A DNA stretch of 41,005 nt from Chitinophaga pinensis (GCA_945902745.1 CAMDNE010000024.1:1-41005), one strand, 5' to 3'; positions 9,531 through 17,991 are shown, counted from the first letter of the stretch. A program made the numbers and translations. Notes: generated by a model not told the origin, from the letters alone.

Positions 9531-9558
9531 AAAAAAAAAGGAAGTACTTACTTCCTTT
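9531..9558 (-). terminator. Intrinsic terminator after lipoprotein copy 2
   Basis: On the minus strand AAAGGAAGT, a 4-base loop and ACTTCCTTT form a perfect 9-bp stem followed by a run of T (plus-strand A-run 9531-9539). It lies 20 bases past the stop of the 9578-9766 gene. Confidence 0.85.
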
Positions 9559-9577
9559 CTAATTTTTGAAATATCTC

Positions 9578-9766
9578 TTATTGAGGTACACAAACTTTAA
9601 AATTAATTACAGACGTTGCATCAGTACAAGCATCAGTAGCATCTTTACCTTTGTGATTTTCAACAGTTACAGTTCCTGTAGCATCTGTACAATTACAAGC
9701 ATACTCTTTTTTACAAGAAGCTAAAACTAAAACTCCTAATCCTAATACTAAAATACCTTTTTTCAT
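9578..9766 (-). CDS. Small four-cysteine lipoprotein (copy 2)
   Basis: A 62-residue protein starting at the ATG at 9764-9766. An upstream in-frame extension exists but would bury the signal peptide, so I reject it. The signal sequence MKKGILVLGLGVLVLASC18 has a clear lipobox. The mature part has Cys24, Cys26, Cys47 and Cys59, matching the cysteine pattern of the neighbour at 9309-9506, though the sequence between them differs. It is likely an exported lipoprotein with two disulphides. It has its own terminator downstream. A -7 box CAAATATA (minus strand TATATTTG) at 9789-9796 lies 22 bases upstream and overlaps the divergent promoter of the DUF4403 gene. Confidence 0.78.
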   Translation of the reverse strand: MKKGILVLGLGVLVLASCKKEYACNCTDATGTVTVENHKGKDATDACTDATSVINFKVCVPQ

Positions 9767-9778
9767 AATAATGTTTTT

Positions 9779-9796
9779 TAAATTTGCCCAAATATA
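9779..9796. promoter_or_regulatory. Facing -7 boxes of divergent promoters
   Basis: TAAATTTG (9779-9786) reads towards the plus-strand DUF4403 gene. TATATTTG on the minus strand (9789-9796) reads towards the lipoprotein. The boxes are only two bases apart, so the two promoters could not be occupied together. Neither has a clear TTG at -33. Confidence 0.45.
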
Positions 9797-9832
9797 AAAA
9801 TTAATTCCAACTAAAAATAGAATAATCACAAA

Positions 9833-11236
9833 ATGAATATTAAAACACTTTCATTCAATATATTTACATTTTCACTCTTAATTATTGTTCTACTTTCTTG
9901 TAAAACAATTGAACCTATAATTCCCGAAACCATTGTTGAAGAGATTCCTGAATTAACACAAAAAGAATCAACAACTTATCTACCCATAAGAATCAATTTA
10001 GCACCCTATTTAGCTGAAGCTGAAAAATCATTGCCGAAAAGTTTTATTGGTAAGGAAGATAATTGTGACGGTGTTAGTTATTCTTATAAATTCAATCGAA
10101 ACCCAATTAAATTCGAAGGAAAAGGAGATTATTTGTATTATGAAGTAGATGGGAAATACGCTTTAAATCTTAATTATTGTCCAAATTGCACTACTTTATT
10201 TGACAGCAAAGGCACATGTGTCATTCCTAGAGTTTATGCAAGTTGTGGGGTTGGAGAACCTATGAGAAAAGTCATGGTGGCCTATGCTACAAAGTTTAAA
10301 ATTACACCAGATTTCAAATTTAAAACAACTACCAATTTACATAAATTCGAAACTATCGATGCGTGTGAAATAACAGTTTTTAATTACGATGCTACCGGAA
10401 AATTGAGAAAAGAAGTCGTTGGTGTTTTGAAAGACTTAGAAAATGATATTGATAAAGAAATGGCGTCAATTGATATTCGAACAGAAATAGAAGAAGTATG
10501 GGATATGCTATCAGAACCAACTTCATTAGGTAAATACGGCTTTTTAAGTATTCGTCCAAAAAGTATCTCATTAAGTGATATTAAATTTGAAAATAAACAA
10601 GCTTCAATAGAATTAAATTTAACAATTCAACCAGTTGTAACAACTTACCCCCCAGAACTTAAATTGAATAAACTTCCGCTCCTATCTGAACATAAAAAAG
10701 CAAATGGATTTGATATCAATTTAGATATTATTGCTAGTTATGATTCTTTGAGTTCAATTTTAACGAGTGAAATTGCTGGAAAGAAAATAATGATCAAAAA
10801 AAATGAAGTAATTTTTAAAACTGTCGATATCCAAAGTGCTCTGAATAATCAATTGAATTTAAAAGTGGGTTTCGAAGGAAAACGAAAAGGGACATTATAT
10901 CTTGTTGGAACACCCGTATTCGATTCCATTCAACAAATTATTTCTTTTCCAGATTTAGTTTTTGATCTAAAAACAAAAAATGCACTTCTTAAGTCGGCAA
11001 AGTGGCTTTTTAATTCAAAAATTACTGACTTAATGAGAACCTCTGCGACATTTGATTTAAAACCTCATTTAATTGAAATGAAAAAAATGATTCAAAAAGA
11101 AATGAACAGAGAAATTTCAAAAGGTGTTAAATTAACTGGGGAAATTGATTCAATTGAATTAAATGCTATTTACCCAAATCACCGAAATTTAATTCTGCGT
11201 GTCAATTCAAAAGGTGAAATTAAATTATCAATGTAA
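9833..11236 (+). CDS. DUF4403-like lipoprotein
   Basis: A 467-residue protein with an N-terminal signal peptide and lipobox LLSC23, so it is predicted to be lipidated and exported. The mature protein is rich in beta-strand and has two similar halves, each with a segment like PIRINLAPYLAEAEKSLPKSF or SGATFDLKPHLIEMKKM-type. Two-half architecture and the YLPIRINLAPYL start resemble the DUF4403 family, whose function is not established. A cysteine-rich patch (LNYCPNCTTLFDSKGTC, then SCGVGEP) lies at about residues 118-146. The stop codon abuts the stop of the convergent haemoglobin gene with no intervening base. The family assignment is from memory of its general pattern. Confidence 0.65.
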   Translation: MNIKTLSFNIFTFSLLIIVLLSCKTIEPIIPETIVEEIPELTQKESTTYLPIRINLAPYLAEAEKSLPKSFIGKEDNCDGVSYSYKFNRNPIKFEGKGDYLYYEVDGKYALNLNYCPNCTTLFDSKGTCVIPRVYASCGVGEPMRKVMVAYATKFKITPDFKFKTTTNLHKFETIDACEITVFNYDATGKLRKEVVGVLKDLENDIDKEMASIDIRTEIEEVWDMLSEPTSLGKYGFLSIRPKSISLSDIKFENKQASIELNLTIQPVVTTYPPELKLNKLPLLSEHKKANGFDINLDIIASYDSLSSILTSEIAGKKIMIKKNEVIFKTVDIQSALNNQLNLKVGFEGKRKGTLYLVGTPVFDSIQQIISFPDLVFDLKTKNALLKSAKWLFNSKITDLMRTSATFDLKPHLIEMKKMIQKEMNREISKGVKLTGEIDSIELNAIYPNHRNLILRVNSKGEIKLSM

Positions 11237-11599
11237 TTATTGATTCACCATGTGCTGCGCGACTGCAGGAAAACAATTGTATAAAGCAATTTTAAGATCA
11301 TCCGTTAAATCCAATGTTTCAATAGCTAATTTCATGCATCGTAACCATTCATTTTTCGCTTCTTCTGAAATGGCATGAGGGAGATGTCTCGCTCTCATTT
11401 TAGGATGACCATATTTTTCAGTATACAATTGCGGTCCGCCCAAAAACTGAGATAAAAACAGGTATTGCTTTTCTTTGATCTCTTCTTTATCATTTTTAAA
11501 TAATGGCGCGATTTTTTCAGAAGAAAATACCAAATCATAAAATTGATCTATTAATTTTTGCAAATTTTCATTTCCAATTCTGACATACAAGGTATCCAT
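11237..11599 (-). CDS. Truncated haemoglobin, group II
   Basis: A 120-residue 2/2 globin that binds haem and probably O2 or NO. From the ATG at 11597-11599, Tyr21 (B10) stands in QFYDLVF and His72 (F8, proximal) in MRARHLP. Trp85 (G8, diagnostic of groups II/III) stands in EEAKNEWLRC, and the GGP and YGHP loops are in place. Spacing from His to Trp (13) matches group II. A GTG one codon upstream is a possible alternative start. It is a single gene, tail-to-tail with the DUF4403 gene. Its role could be NO detoxification or O2 handling; the sequence does not decide. Confidence 0.92.
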   Translation of the reverse strand: MDTLYVRIGNENLQKLIDQFYDLVFSSEKIAPLFKNDKEEIKEKQYLFLSQFLGGPQLYTEKYGHPKMRARHLPHAISEEAKNEWLRCMKLAIETLDLTDDLKIALYNCFPAVAQHMVNQ

Positions 11600-11649
11600 C
11601 ACTTTATCAATTTATTAACGAAATAAAAATTTTTAACAAAAAGAATAAT

Positions 11650-11657
11650 TAAATTTG
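11650..11657 (+). promoter_or_regulatory. -7 box TAAATTTG close to the OmpA-family gene
   Basis: A perfect TAnnTTTG match ending 10 bases before the ATG at 11668. It would give a leader of only a few bases. No TTG is seen at -33. Confidence 0.4.
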
Positions 11658-11667
11658 AGTTGAACAT

Positions 11668-12849
11668 ATGATAAAGGTACACTTAACAATAATTCTTTCA
11701 CTTATTTCACTCTTTCTTTTTTCTCAAACGAAAAAGGCAGGAATTGATCCAATTTCTGATTGTTCAGGTGCAGTAAACATATTTAAATCGGGGAAATATT
11801 CTTTACAGTTTACTGGTGAGTCTGGTTCTGTCGATGAATTAAGCAATTATCCTTCATTAAGTGATATGAATTCCAAAAACGTTATTTGGGTTTCTTATAT
11901 TGCAGATAATGATGGCACATTAAGTTTTAATGCTAATATCAATCAGGGTGATTTACAAATGATTCTTTTTGTTGAAAGCAAAACCAATATTTGTAACGCC
12001 TTAACATTGGGTTCTGCAGAAATTAAACGTATCAATAAATCAAAAGGTCTAAACGCGGTTGGGCTGGATACGAATATTACTAATAATGCACTCTATCCTA
12101 TTGATTTAAATGCAGGTCAAAAGATATTAGTTGCTTTTACAACTACTGAGAAAAGTAAAGCGATAATAAATTTAGATTTCAACTTTAAAGAGAAAAATGG
12201 TTTATTAAAGATTGCAAATAATACTAAAATATACGATAGCAGAACAGATGAATTTTCGCCATTTCTTTCGATTTCAATAAGAGATGCAAAAACTAATGAA
12301 CCTATAATCGCTAATATTACCATAGAAGGATCAAAAGAAATTGCAGCTTTATATAAAGGAAGTGATTTATATTTCAATGTTCTACGGGCGAGTAAAGTTC
12401 TTGTAAAATGTGATGCAGAAGGATATTTCTTTGTCGATCAGGAGGTAAATTTGTTAGCAATTTCAAATCAAGAAATTATTGTGAAAATGAACCGATTATC
12501 AAAAGGTTCTAGTATTCAGATAGAAGAGATTGAGTTTAGGGCAGGTACTAGTGAGTTTTTGCCTGGTTCTGAATCACGACTTAATAGGTTGAAAGATCTA
12601 TTAGCAACAAATGCTGAAATTCATATTGAAATTCAAGGTCATGTTTTTGCTATTGGTGAAAATACATTCGCTTCTCAACAAATGTCTGAAGCAAGGGCCA
12701 AAAGAATTATGAATTATTTAATTGCTAACGGAATCCAAAAGGATAGAATGATAGCTGTTGGTTACGGAAATACAAAACCTATTTATCCAGATGCTAAATT
12801 AGATTCAGAGGAGCAAGCAAATAGAAGAGTTGAAATTGTAATTAAATAA
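11668..12849 (+). CDS. OmpA-family outer-membrane/peptidoglycan-binding protein
   Basis: A 393-residue protein with a signal peptide ending LFLFSQ. The N-terminal region of about 190 residues is beta-rich and resembles proprotein-convertase-P-like or jelly-roll secreted domains (DNDGTLSFNANINQGDLQMI), but I cannot name it. A carboxypeptidase-regulatory-like segment (SISIRDAKTNEPIIANITIEG) follows. The last 115 residues are an OmpA C-terminal domain, with IEIQGHVFAIGE, SEARAKRIMNYLIANGI, RMIAVGYGNTKPIYP and EEQANRRVEIVI. The OmpA domain should bind peptidoglycan. This layout is frequent among Bacteroidota cell-envelope proteins. It is monocistronic and convergent with frr. Confidence 0.85.
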   Translation: MIKVHLTIILSLISLFLFSQTKKAGIDPISDCSGAVNIFKSGKYSLQFTGESGSVDELSNYPSLSDMNSKNVIWVSYIADNDGTLSFNANINQGDLQMILFVESKTNICNALTLGSAEIKRINKSKGLNAVGLDTNITNNALYPIDLNAGQKILVAFTTTEKSKAIINLDFNFKEKNGLLKIANNTKIYDSRTDEFSPFLSISIRDAKTNEPIIANITIEGSKEIAALYKGSDLYFNVLRASKVLVKCDAEGYFFVDQEVNLLAISNQEIIVKMNRLSKGSSIQIEEIEFRAGTSEFLPGSESRLNRLKDLLATNAEIHIEIQGHVFAIGENTFASQQMSEARAKRIMNYLIANGIQKDRMIAVGYGNTKPIYPDAKLDSEEQANRRVEIVIK

Positions 12850-12887
12850 ATCTAAAAGAGCGGTTTTTGATTCTTGTAAATTTCAGC

Positions 12888-12913
12888 AAAAAAAAAGGTC
12901 CTAAATTAGGACC
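12888..12913 (-). terminator. Intrinsic terminator after frr
   Basis: GGTCCTA and TAGGACC (12897-12913) form a 7-bp stem with a 3-base loop. On the minus strand it is followed by nine T (A-run 12888-12896). It ends the pyrH-frr transcript. Confidence 0.88.
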
Positions 12914-12935
12914 AAATTCATTTCTTTTAGAAAAA

Positions 12936-13499
12936 TTATATTGTCATTATTTCTTTTTCTTTTATCTCAACCAAATCATCAATCTTTTTAATAAAGCCAT
13001 TCGTGATTGTTTGAATTTCAGCCTCTGCATCTTTTGTTAAATCTTCGGAAAGCCCGTCATTTTTTAAATCTTTCACCATGTCCATTGAATCTTTACGATT
13101 ATTGCGGATGGCAACTTTTGCATGTTCGGTCTCAGATTTAGCTCTTTTTACTAATTCTCTTCTTCTCTCCTCAGTTAGTGGTGGCACAGAAATTAATAAT
13201 ATTTCTCCATTATTTTGAGGTGCAAAACCTAAATTTGAATTTATAATTCCTTTAGCTATTTCGTTTAACATAGATTTTTCCCAAGGTTGAACGGTAATTG
13301 TTCTAGCATCCATCGTGGTAATATTTGCTACTTGTTGAATAGCTGTCATCGTTCCATAATAATCGACCATAACACCATTTAGCATAGAAGGTGTAGCCTT
13401 TCCGGCTCTAATTTTCATCAATTCAGTTTCAAGATGCTCTATTGACTTCGCATTGGACGATTTGAAGTCATCATATATCATTTGTAAATCCTCAACCAT
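12936..13499 (-). CDS. frr: Ribosome recycling factor
   Basis: A 187-residue protein that, with EF-G, splits post-termination ribosomes. Recognisable blocks are LMKIRAGKATPSML, VANITTMDARTITVQPWEKS, PPLTEERRRELVKRAK and VAIRNNRKDSMD. Length and the three-helix-bundle pattern fit. The ATG at 13497-13499 was chosen; Met7 is a possible later start. It follows pyrH after 34 bases, the usual pyrH-frr pairing, and a strong terminator follows. Confidence 0.97.
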   Translation of the reverse strand: MVEDLQMIYDDFKSSNAKSIEHLETELMKIRAGKATPSMLNGVMVDYYGTMTAIQQVANITTMDARTITVQPWEKSMLNEIAKGIINSNLGFAPQNNGEILLISVPPLTEERRRELVKRAKSETEHAKVAIRNNRKDSMDMVKDLKNDGLSEDLTKDAEAEIQTITNGFIKKIDDLVEIKEKEIMTI

Positions 13500-13533
13500 G
13501 TTCTAAATATTTTTTTTGCTAAAATAATAATTT

Positions 13534-14241
13534 TTAGTTTCGAACTATTGTTCCAACTTGTTCTCCATCAATCAATTTTCTCAAATTACCTGGTGTATCC
13601 ATATCAAAAACAATAATCGGTAAATCATTTTCTTTACACAAAGTGAATGCTGTCATATCCATAACACTTAATCCTTTTGCATAAACGTCATCAAAACTAA
13701 TCATGTCGTATTTTGTTGCAGTAGGGTCTTTTAATGGGTCAGCTGTATAAATTCCATCAACGCGTGTGCCTTTTAGTATTACATCAGCATTTATTTCAAT
13801 TGCTCTAAGTGACGCTGCTGAATCAGTCGTGAAAAATGGATTACCAGTTCCAGCGCCAAAAATAACAACTCGACCTTTTTCTAGGTGTCGCATTGCTCTT
13901 CTTCTTACATATGGTTCTGCAATTTCTTTCATTTCAATAGCCGACTGCAAACGTGTTTTAATTCCAGCAGATTCAAGTGAAGATTGTAACGCCATTGAAT
14001 TTATCATTGTCGCTAACATTCCCATATAATCGCCATGGGTTCTGTCCATTCCTCCCTCTTCAGCTTGCACACCTCTAAAGATATTTCCACCACCAATTAC
14101 AATTGCTATTTCAACTCCTAAATCATGGATTTCTTTTATTTGGCTCGCATATATTGCCAAACGATTGTTATCAATTCCAAATTGTTTATCTCCCATTAGA
14201 GATTCACCGCTTAATTTTAGAAGTATACGATTGTATTTCAT
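13534..14241 (-). CDS. pyrH: UMP kinase
   Basis: A 235-residue kinase phosphorylating UMP to UDP with ATP, the entry to UTP and CTP synthesis. It belongs to the amino-acid-kinase fold and is usually hexameric. The sequence starts [16 protein letters not shown] and has [49 protein letters not shown] and [14 protein letters not shown], all standard. It is separated from tsf by 131 bases holding a terminator and a -7 box, so it heads a pyrH-frr operon here. Confidence 0.98.
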   Translation of the reverse strand: MKYNRILLKLSGESLMGDKQFGIDNNRLAIYASQIKEIHDLGVEIAIVIGGGNIFRGVQAEEGGMDRTHGDYMGMLATMINSMALQSSLESAGIKTRLQSAIEMKEIAEPYVRRRAMRHLEKGRVVIFGAGTGNPFFTTDSAASLRAIEINADVILKGTRVDGIYTADPLKDPTATKYDMISFDDVYAKGLSVMDMTAFTLCKENDLPIIVFDMDTPGNLRKLIDGEQVGTIVRN

Positions 14242-14261
14242 GATTTTATTTTTTGGACAAG

Positions 14262-14269
14262 CAAATATA
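14262..14269 (-). promoter_or_regulatory. -7 box for pyrH-frr
   Basis: Plus-strand CAAATATA reads TATATTTG on the minus strand, 20 bases before the pyrH ATG. No CAA (minus TTG) occurs at the proper -33 distance. The terminator just upstream supports a need for a separate promoter. Confidence 0.45.
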
Positions 14270-14321
14270 AGGAAATTGGTCGAGAGGAATTCATAGCAAA
14301 TTCATTCTTAATATTTATTTC

Positions 14322-14353
14322 AAAAAAAAGGCTACCAGTAAACCGATAGCCTT
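14322..14353 (-). terminator. Intrinsic terminator after tsf
   Basis: AAGGCTA and TAGCCTT (14328-14334 and 14347-14353) form the outer stem around a 12-base loop. On the minus strand they are followed by a run of eight T. It starts 19 bases past the tsf stop. Confidence 0.85.
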
Positions 14354-14372
14354 AAATTATATTCAAGTATTC

Positions 14373-15203
14373 TTAGCTTAATGAAAAGCGTTTAAATCCT
14401 GTAACTGTTAATCCTTTTTCTGTAGAACCTAAAAACTGTTCAACAGTAACTTTGTTATCTCTAACAAATTGTTGGCTTAACAAAGTGTTGTCTTGGAAAA
14501 ATTTATTCAAACGACCCAAAGAAATTTTATCAGCCATTTCAGCTGGTTTTCCTTCTTGGATTGCCAATTCTTTTCCGATTTCGATTTCACGTTCGATAGT
14601 ACGAGCATCAACACCATTTTTGTCCAACGCAATTGGATTCATTGCTGCAACTTGCATTGCAACTTGTTTCCCTGCGTCTTCAGCTGCATCAGAACCACTA
14701 TTTAAAGCGACTAAAGTTGCCAATTGATTTCCTGGGTGATTGTAAGCTACTACTTTATCAGCAGACATTGTAGCAAAATTAGATAAATCCAATTTTTCTC
14801 CAACCATACCAATTTGATAAGTAATTTTTTCGTCTACCGACAATTTATCATCAAATGGCAAAGCCTTTAACTCATCTATCGAAGAAGGCATGTTTTTCGA
14901 AGCAATATCAACTAGTGATTGAACGAAACCTCTAAAAGCATCATTTTTTGCAACGAAATCTGTTTCACAATTCAATGTTAAAACAACACCAGTTTTTCCA
15001 TCTTCAGAAGCTTGAGCTATGATAACACCTTCTTTTGCTTCATTTTCACCACGCTTTGCAGCAATTTTTTGTCCCTTTTTACGTAAAAGATCGATTGCAG
15101 CTTCGAAATCTCCATCTGCTTCAACTAATGCGTTTTTACAGTCCATCATTCCTGATCCTGTTTGTTGACGTAATTTATTTACATCTGCAGCTGTAATTGC
15201 CAT
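14373..15203 (-). CDS. tsf: Elongation factor Ts
   Basis: A 276-residue guanine-nucleotide exchange factor for EF-Tu. The N-terminal UBA-like domain reads TAADVNKLRQQTGSGMMDCK. The core subdomain has LNCETDFVAKNDAFR, the TDF-V residues that displace Mg2+ in EF-Tu. The C-terminal part has LLSQQFVRDNKVTVEQFL. It follows rpsB after 21 bases, the normal rpsB-tsf pair, and has its own terminator. Confidence 0.98.
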   Translation of the reverse strand: MAITAADVNKLRQQTGSGMMDCKNALVEADGDFEAAIDLLRKKGQKIAAKRGENEAKEGVIIAQASEDGKTGVVLTLNCETDFVAKNDAFRGFVQSLVDIASKNMPSSIDELKALPFDDKLSVDEKITYQIGMVGEKLDLSNFATMSADKVVAYNHPGNQLATLVALNSGSDAAEDAGKQVAMQVAAMNPIALDKNGVDARTIEREIEIGKELAIQEGKPAEMADKISLGRLNKFFQDNTLLSQQFVRDNKVTVEQFLGSTEKGLTVTGFKRFSLS

Positions 15204-15224
15204 AGAATATTATTTTTTTATGAA

Positions 15225-16106
15225 TTAATCGTTGTTTTCTTCAGCAGAAGCTTCAACACTTGGTGCTTCTTCTGTTACTTCAGTCACAGCTTCTTCAGCT
15301 ACTACTTCAGTTGCAGTTTCTTCAGTTGCTGCTTTAACATTACCAACTCTTTTTCTTGTAGTAGGTTTTGCTTCTGTTGCTTCTTCAGACCCTTCTTGCT
15401 TATCAGTTTCTTTTGTGTTCTTACGATCTTCTAAGCCTTCTTTTATTGCTCCACAAATAGCATCTAAAATCAATGTAATTGATTTTGTAGCATCATCGTT
15501 TGATGGAATAGGGAAATCAACCAATTTAGGGTTTGAATTCGTATCTACCATTGCGAAAGTTGGGATATTCAATCTTTTTGCTTCATTTAAAGAAATATGC
15601 TCTTTCAAGATATCAACAATAAATATTGCAGCTGGCTGACGAGTCATGTCAACGATTGAACCAAAGTTTTTTTCCAATTTGTCACGTTGACGTGTTTTGA
15701 AAAGACGCTCTCTTTTATTCAATGTCTCCCAAGTACCATCCGATTTCATTTTGTCAATTGCTGACATCTTACGAATAGACTTTCGAGTTGTTTGAAAGTT
15801 TGTTAACATACCACCTGACCAACGTTCAGTTACGAAAGGCATATTGATTTCAGCTACTCGTTGAGATACTATCTCTTTCGCTTGTTTTTTTGTTGCTACG
15901 AAAAGAACCTTTTTACCCGATTTTGCAATTTGTTTCATTGCCGCACATGCTTGATCGAGATGTGCTATTGTCTTATTAAGGTCGATAATGTGGATACCTT
16001 TTTTCTCTTCAAAGATATACGGCGCCATTGCCGGGTTCCATTTTCTTTTCAAGTGTCCGAAATGAACACCAGCTTCTAATAATTTTTCAAAACTAACTTT
16101 TGACAT
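15225..16106 (-). CDS. rpsB: 30S ribosomal protein S2 with acidic C-terminal tail
   Basis: A 293-residue S2 protein of the small ribosomal subunit. Typical blocks are LLEAGVHFGHLKRKWNPAM, FVATKKQAK, ERWSGGMLTNFQT and the later FAMVDTNSNPKLVDFPIPSNDDA. The conserved S2 ends near residue 225. About 65 further residues form a low-complexity tail rich in Glu, Ala, Thr and Val that contains a short basic patch (TTRKRV). Extensions of this type occur in other Bacteroidota, and its function is unknown. It lies 111 bases downstream of rpsI, and I saw no consensus promoter in that gap. Confidence 0.97.
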   Translation of the reverse strand: MSKVSFEKLLEAGVHFGHLKRKWNPAMAPYIFEEKKGIHIIDLNKTIAHLDQACAAMKQIAKSGKKVLFVATKKQAKEIVSQRVAEINMPFVTERWSGGMLTNFQTTRKSIRKMSAIDKMKSDGTWETLNKRERLFKTRQRDKLEKNFGSIVDMTRQPAAIFIVDILKEHISLNEAKRLNIPTFAMVDTNSNPKLVDFPIPSNDDATKSITLILDAICGAIKEGLEDRKNTKETDKQEGSEEATEAKPTTRKRVGNVKAATEETATEVVAEEAVTEVTEEAPSVEASAEENND

Positions 16107-16153
16107 TCTTTTTTTTTTAAATTGTTTACATTCCTTTAATAGATCAACATTTA

Positions 16154-16179
16154 GAGGGTCACAACAAGGTTGCGAGGGT
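16154..16179 (-). promoter_or_regulatory. Candidate rpsB leader structure
   Basis: Two GAGGGT words 20 bases apart (16154-16159, 16174-16179) surround a short CAAC-AAG-GTTG hairpin in the 111-base gap between rpsI and rpsB. Downstream of rpsI a 7-bp AT-rich hairpin (CGTTAAA/TTTAACG, 16205-16223) overlaps the rpsI stop. Possible mRNA control signals; weak evidence. Confidence 0.25.
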
Positions 16180-16217
16180 ACACTAATGTTTGGATCCTAA
16201 ACAGCGTTAAATAAATT

Positions 16218-16610
16218 TTAACGTTTAGAGAATTGAAATTTCTTACGTGCTTTCGGTTGACCTGGTTTCTTACGTTCAACCATTCTTGGATCACGTGTCA
16301 TCAATCCTTCTGCTTTCAATAATGTTTTGTTTTCTTCAGCAACTACAACTAAAGCTCTAGAGATTCCTAAACGAATCGCTTCTGCTTGACCGTTGATACC
16401 ACCACCGAATACATTCACTTTCACGTCAAATTGACCTTCTGTACTAGTGACTGCGAACGGTTGTTCGATTTTTGACTGAAGAACAGCAACTGGAAAAACT
16501 TCTTTGTAGTCTTTCTTATTTACGATCAATTTACCCGTACCTTTTGAAAGGTAAACACGAGCAACTGATGTTTTTCTTCTTCCTAATGTGTTAATTATTT
16601 CCATACTCAT
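16218..16610 (-). CDS. rpsI: 30S ribosomal protein S9
   Basis: A 130-residue small-subunit protein whose C-terminal tail reaches the P-site tRNA. It begins [19 protein letters not shown] and has [21 protein letters not shown]. It ends [24 protein letters not shown], the invariant basic tail. The first ATG overlaps the rplM stop as TAATG, which suggests translational coupling. A second ATG two codons later gives 128 residues, the more usual family length, and may be the real start. Confidence 0.97.
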   Translation of the reverse strand: MSMEIINTLGRRKTSVARVYLSKGTGKLIVNKKDYKEVFPVAVLQSKIEQPFAVTSTEGQFDVKVNVFGGGINGQAEAIRLGISRALVVVAEENKTLLKAEGLMTRDPRMVERKKPGQPKARKKFQFSKR

Positions 16611-17065
16611 TATTTGAATGTATCTAGGTTAAAAACTTCAGGCTTTTGAGCCTCTTGTTTGTGTTCCGTACCCGTATACACTTTCAAGTTTGTAAATAAT
16701 CTTCTTCCAAGCGTGTTCTTAGGTAACATACCTTTAACAGCTTTTTCGATTAAACGCTCAGGATGTTTTCTTAACATATCTTGAGCTGAAGTAAAGCGTT
16801 GTCCACCAGGATATCCAGTGTAACGTACATACTCTTTGTTGACAAGCTTAGCGCCTGAGAAAGAAACTTTCTCTGCGTTGATAACGATAACGTTGTCGCC
16901 GCAGTCAGCATGAGGGGTGAAATTCGTTTTGTGTTTACCACGAATGATTTTCGCCACTTTACTCGCTAAACGACCAACAGTTTGGCCTTCAGCATCCACA
17001 ACAAGCCACTTTTTATTAGCGGTCTCCTTGTTGCCGGAAACGGTTCTGTAACTTAATGTATCCAC
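16610..17065 (-). CDS. rplM: 50S ribosomal protein L13
   Basis: A 151-residue large-subunit protein. Blocks are [48 protein letters not shown] and [21 protein letters not shown] chose the GTG at 17063-17065 because family members start with MDTLSY. A TTG at 17090-17092 in the same frame would add nine residues absent from relatives and sits almost on the predicted transcript start. It is the first gene of the rplM-rpsI unit. Confidence 0.95.
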   Translation of the reverse strand: MDTLSYRTVSGNKETANKKWLVVDAEGQTVGRLASKVAKIIRGKHKTNFTPHADCGDNVIVINAEKVSFSGAKLVNKEYVRYTGYPGGQRFTSAQDMLRKHPERLIEKAVKGMLPKNTLGRRLFTNLKVYTGTEHKQEAQKPEVFNLDTFK

Positions 17066-17111
17066 AATTTTACATTTATTAAAATAAGACAATATCCCTA
17101 AATTCGGGGTG

Positions 17112-17142
17112 CAAAGATATAACTTCTAAACTTTATTAACAA
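17112..17142 (-). promoter_or_regulatory. Promoter of rplM-rpsI operon
   Basis: On the minus strand TTG (plus CAA 17140-17142), a 20-base spacer and TATCTTTG (plus CAAAGATA 17112-17119) fit the Bacteroidota consensus TTG-N17-23-TAnnTTTG fully. The transcript would start about 40 bases before the GTG start of rplM. Confidence 0.75.
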
Positions 17143-17217
17143 ACGAATTTTGAAAAAAGAATTTAGAAAAGTTATTTGATAGAAATAGCAGTCAGTCAAT
17201 GGTTGACATATTTGCTC

Positions 17218-17991
17218 TTATTTCTTCTTAAATTCATTGATTGCATTGACTGAAAAGTCACTTAATATAAGCTTTCCGCTGATGCTCGCTCTTTCTGCAA
17301 GAAGTTGGTCCCAATCCTCGGTTCCTTTCCAAAATACTTCTTTTAATAAAGCCATTGCCTCTGGGTTCGATTGCGCTAATTTTTCTGATAATTTTTTAAT
17401 TTCAATATCCATGTCAACGGCATTCTCGAACACATCAACAAATAATCCTTTTTTCTTTGCCCAATCAGCAGATCTCCATTCCGTGGCATTGATCGTCAAT
17501 TCACTCATTGCTGAGAGCCCAATTTTTCTTTCTACTGCTGGACCAACAACGAACGGCCCAATCCCAACTGCTAATTCAGACAATTTAACATCGGCTGTTC
17601 TTGTCGCTAGGCAATAATCTACTGCAGAAGCAAGTCCAACTCCTCCACCAACAGCTTTTCCTTGTACCCGACCTATGATAAATTTAGGAGCTTTTCTGCA
17701 AGCATTAATAACATTAGCGAATCCAGAAAAGAAAATTTTACCTTTTTCGAAATCTTGGATTGAAATAAGTTCATCAAAACTTGCACCAGCGCAAAACACT
17801 TTTTCTCCGTCCGATTTAAGAACAATTACTTTAACTGAATTATCATTTCCTAAATCAGTAATTGTTTGAGCTAATTTTTGAAGAATTTTCCCAGGTAATG
17901 AATTACTCAAAGGATGTCCAAACTCAATTGTAGCTATTCCAGATGAACTGATTGCAAATTCTACAAAGCCTTGATTTATTGCTGATGACAT
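17218..17991 (-). CDS. Enoyl-CoA hydratase/isomerase family protein
   Basis: A 257-residue crotonase-fold protein. The oxyanion-hole segments are CAGASFDEL and GRVQGKAVGGGVGLASAVDY. The catalytic-side segment reads VKLSELAVGIGPFVVGP, with one Glu at the hydratase position. The likely reaction is hydration or isomerisation of an acyl-CoA double bond in fatty-acid or amino-acid breakdown, but crotonase relatives vary widely and the substrate cannot be read. It lies 36 bases downstream of the RRM gene on the same strand, so it may be co-transcribed. The start MSSAINQGFVEF is an ATG. Confidence 0.88.
   Translation of the reverse strand: MSSAINQGFVEFAISSSGIATIEFGHPLSNSLPGKILQKLAQTITDLGNDNSVKVIVLKSDGEKVFCAGASFDELISIQDFEKGKIFFSGFANVINACRKAPKFIIGRVQGKAVGGGVGLASAVDYCLATRTADVKLSELAVGIGPFVVGPAVERKIGLSAMSELTINATEWRSADWAKKKGLFVDVFENAVDMDIEIKKLSEKLAQSNPEAMALLKEVFWKGTEDWDQLLAERASISGKLILSDFSVNAINEFKKK

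Noticed and set aside
15232-15639. Plus-strand 135-residue reading frame
   Set aside because: Antisense to the low-complexity tail of rpsB; serine- and alanine-rich by reflection, with no independent support.
17066-17092. TTG start for rplM
   Set aside because: It adds nine residues that family members lack; the GTG at 17063-17065 gives the usual N-terminus.
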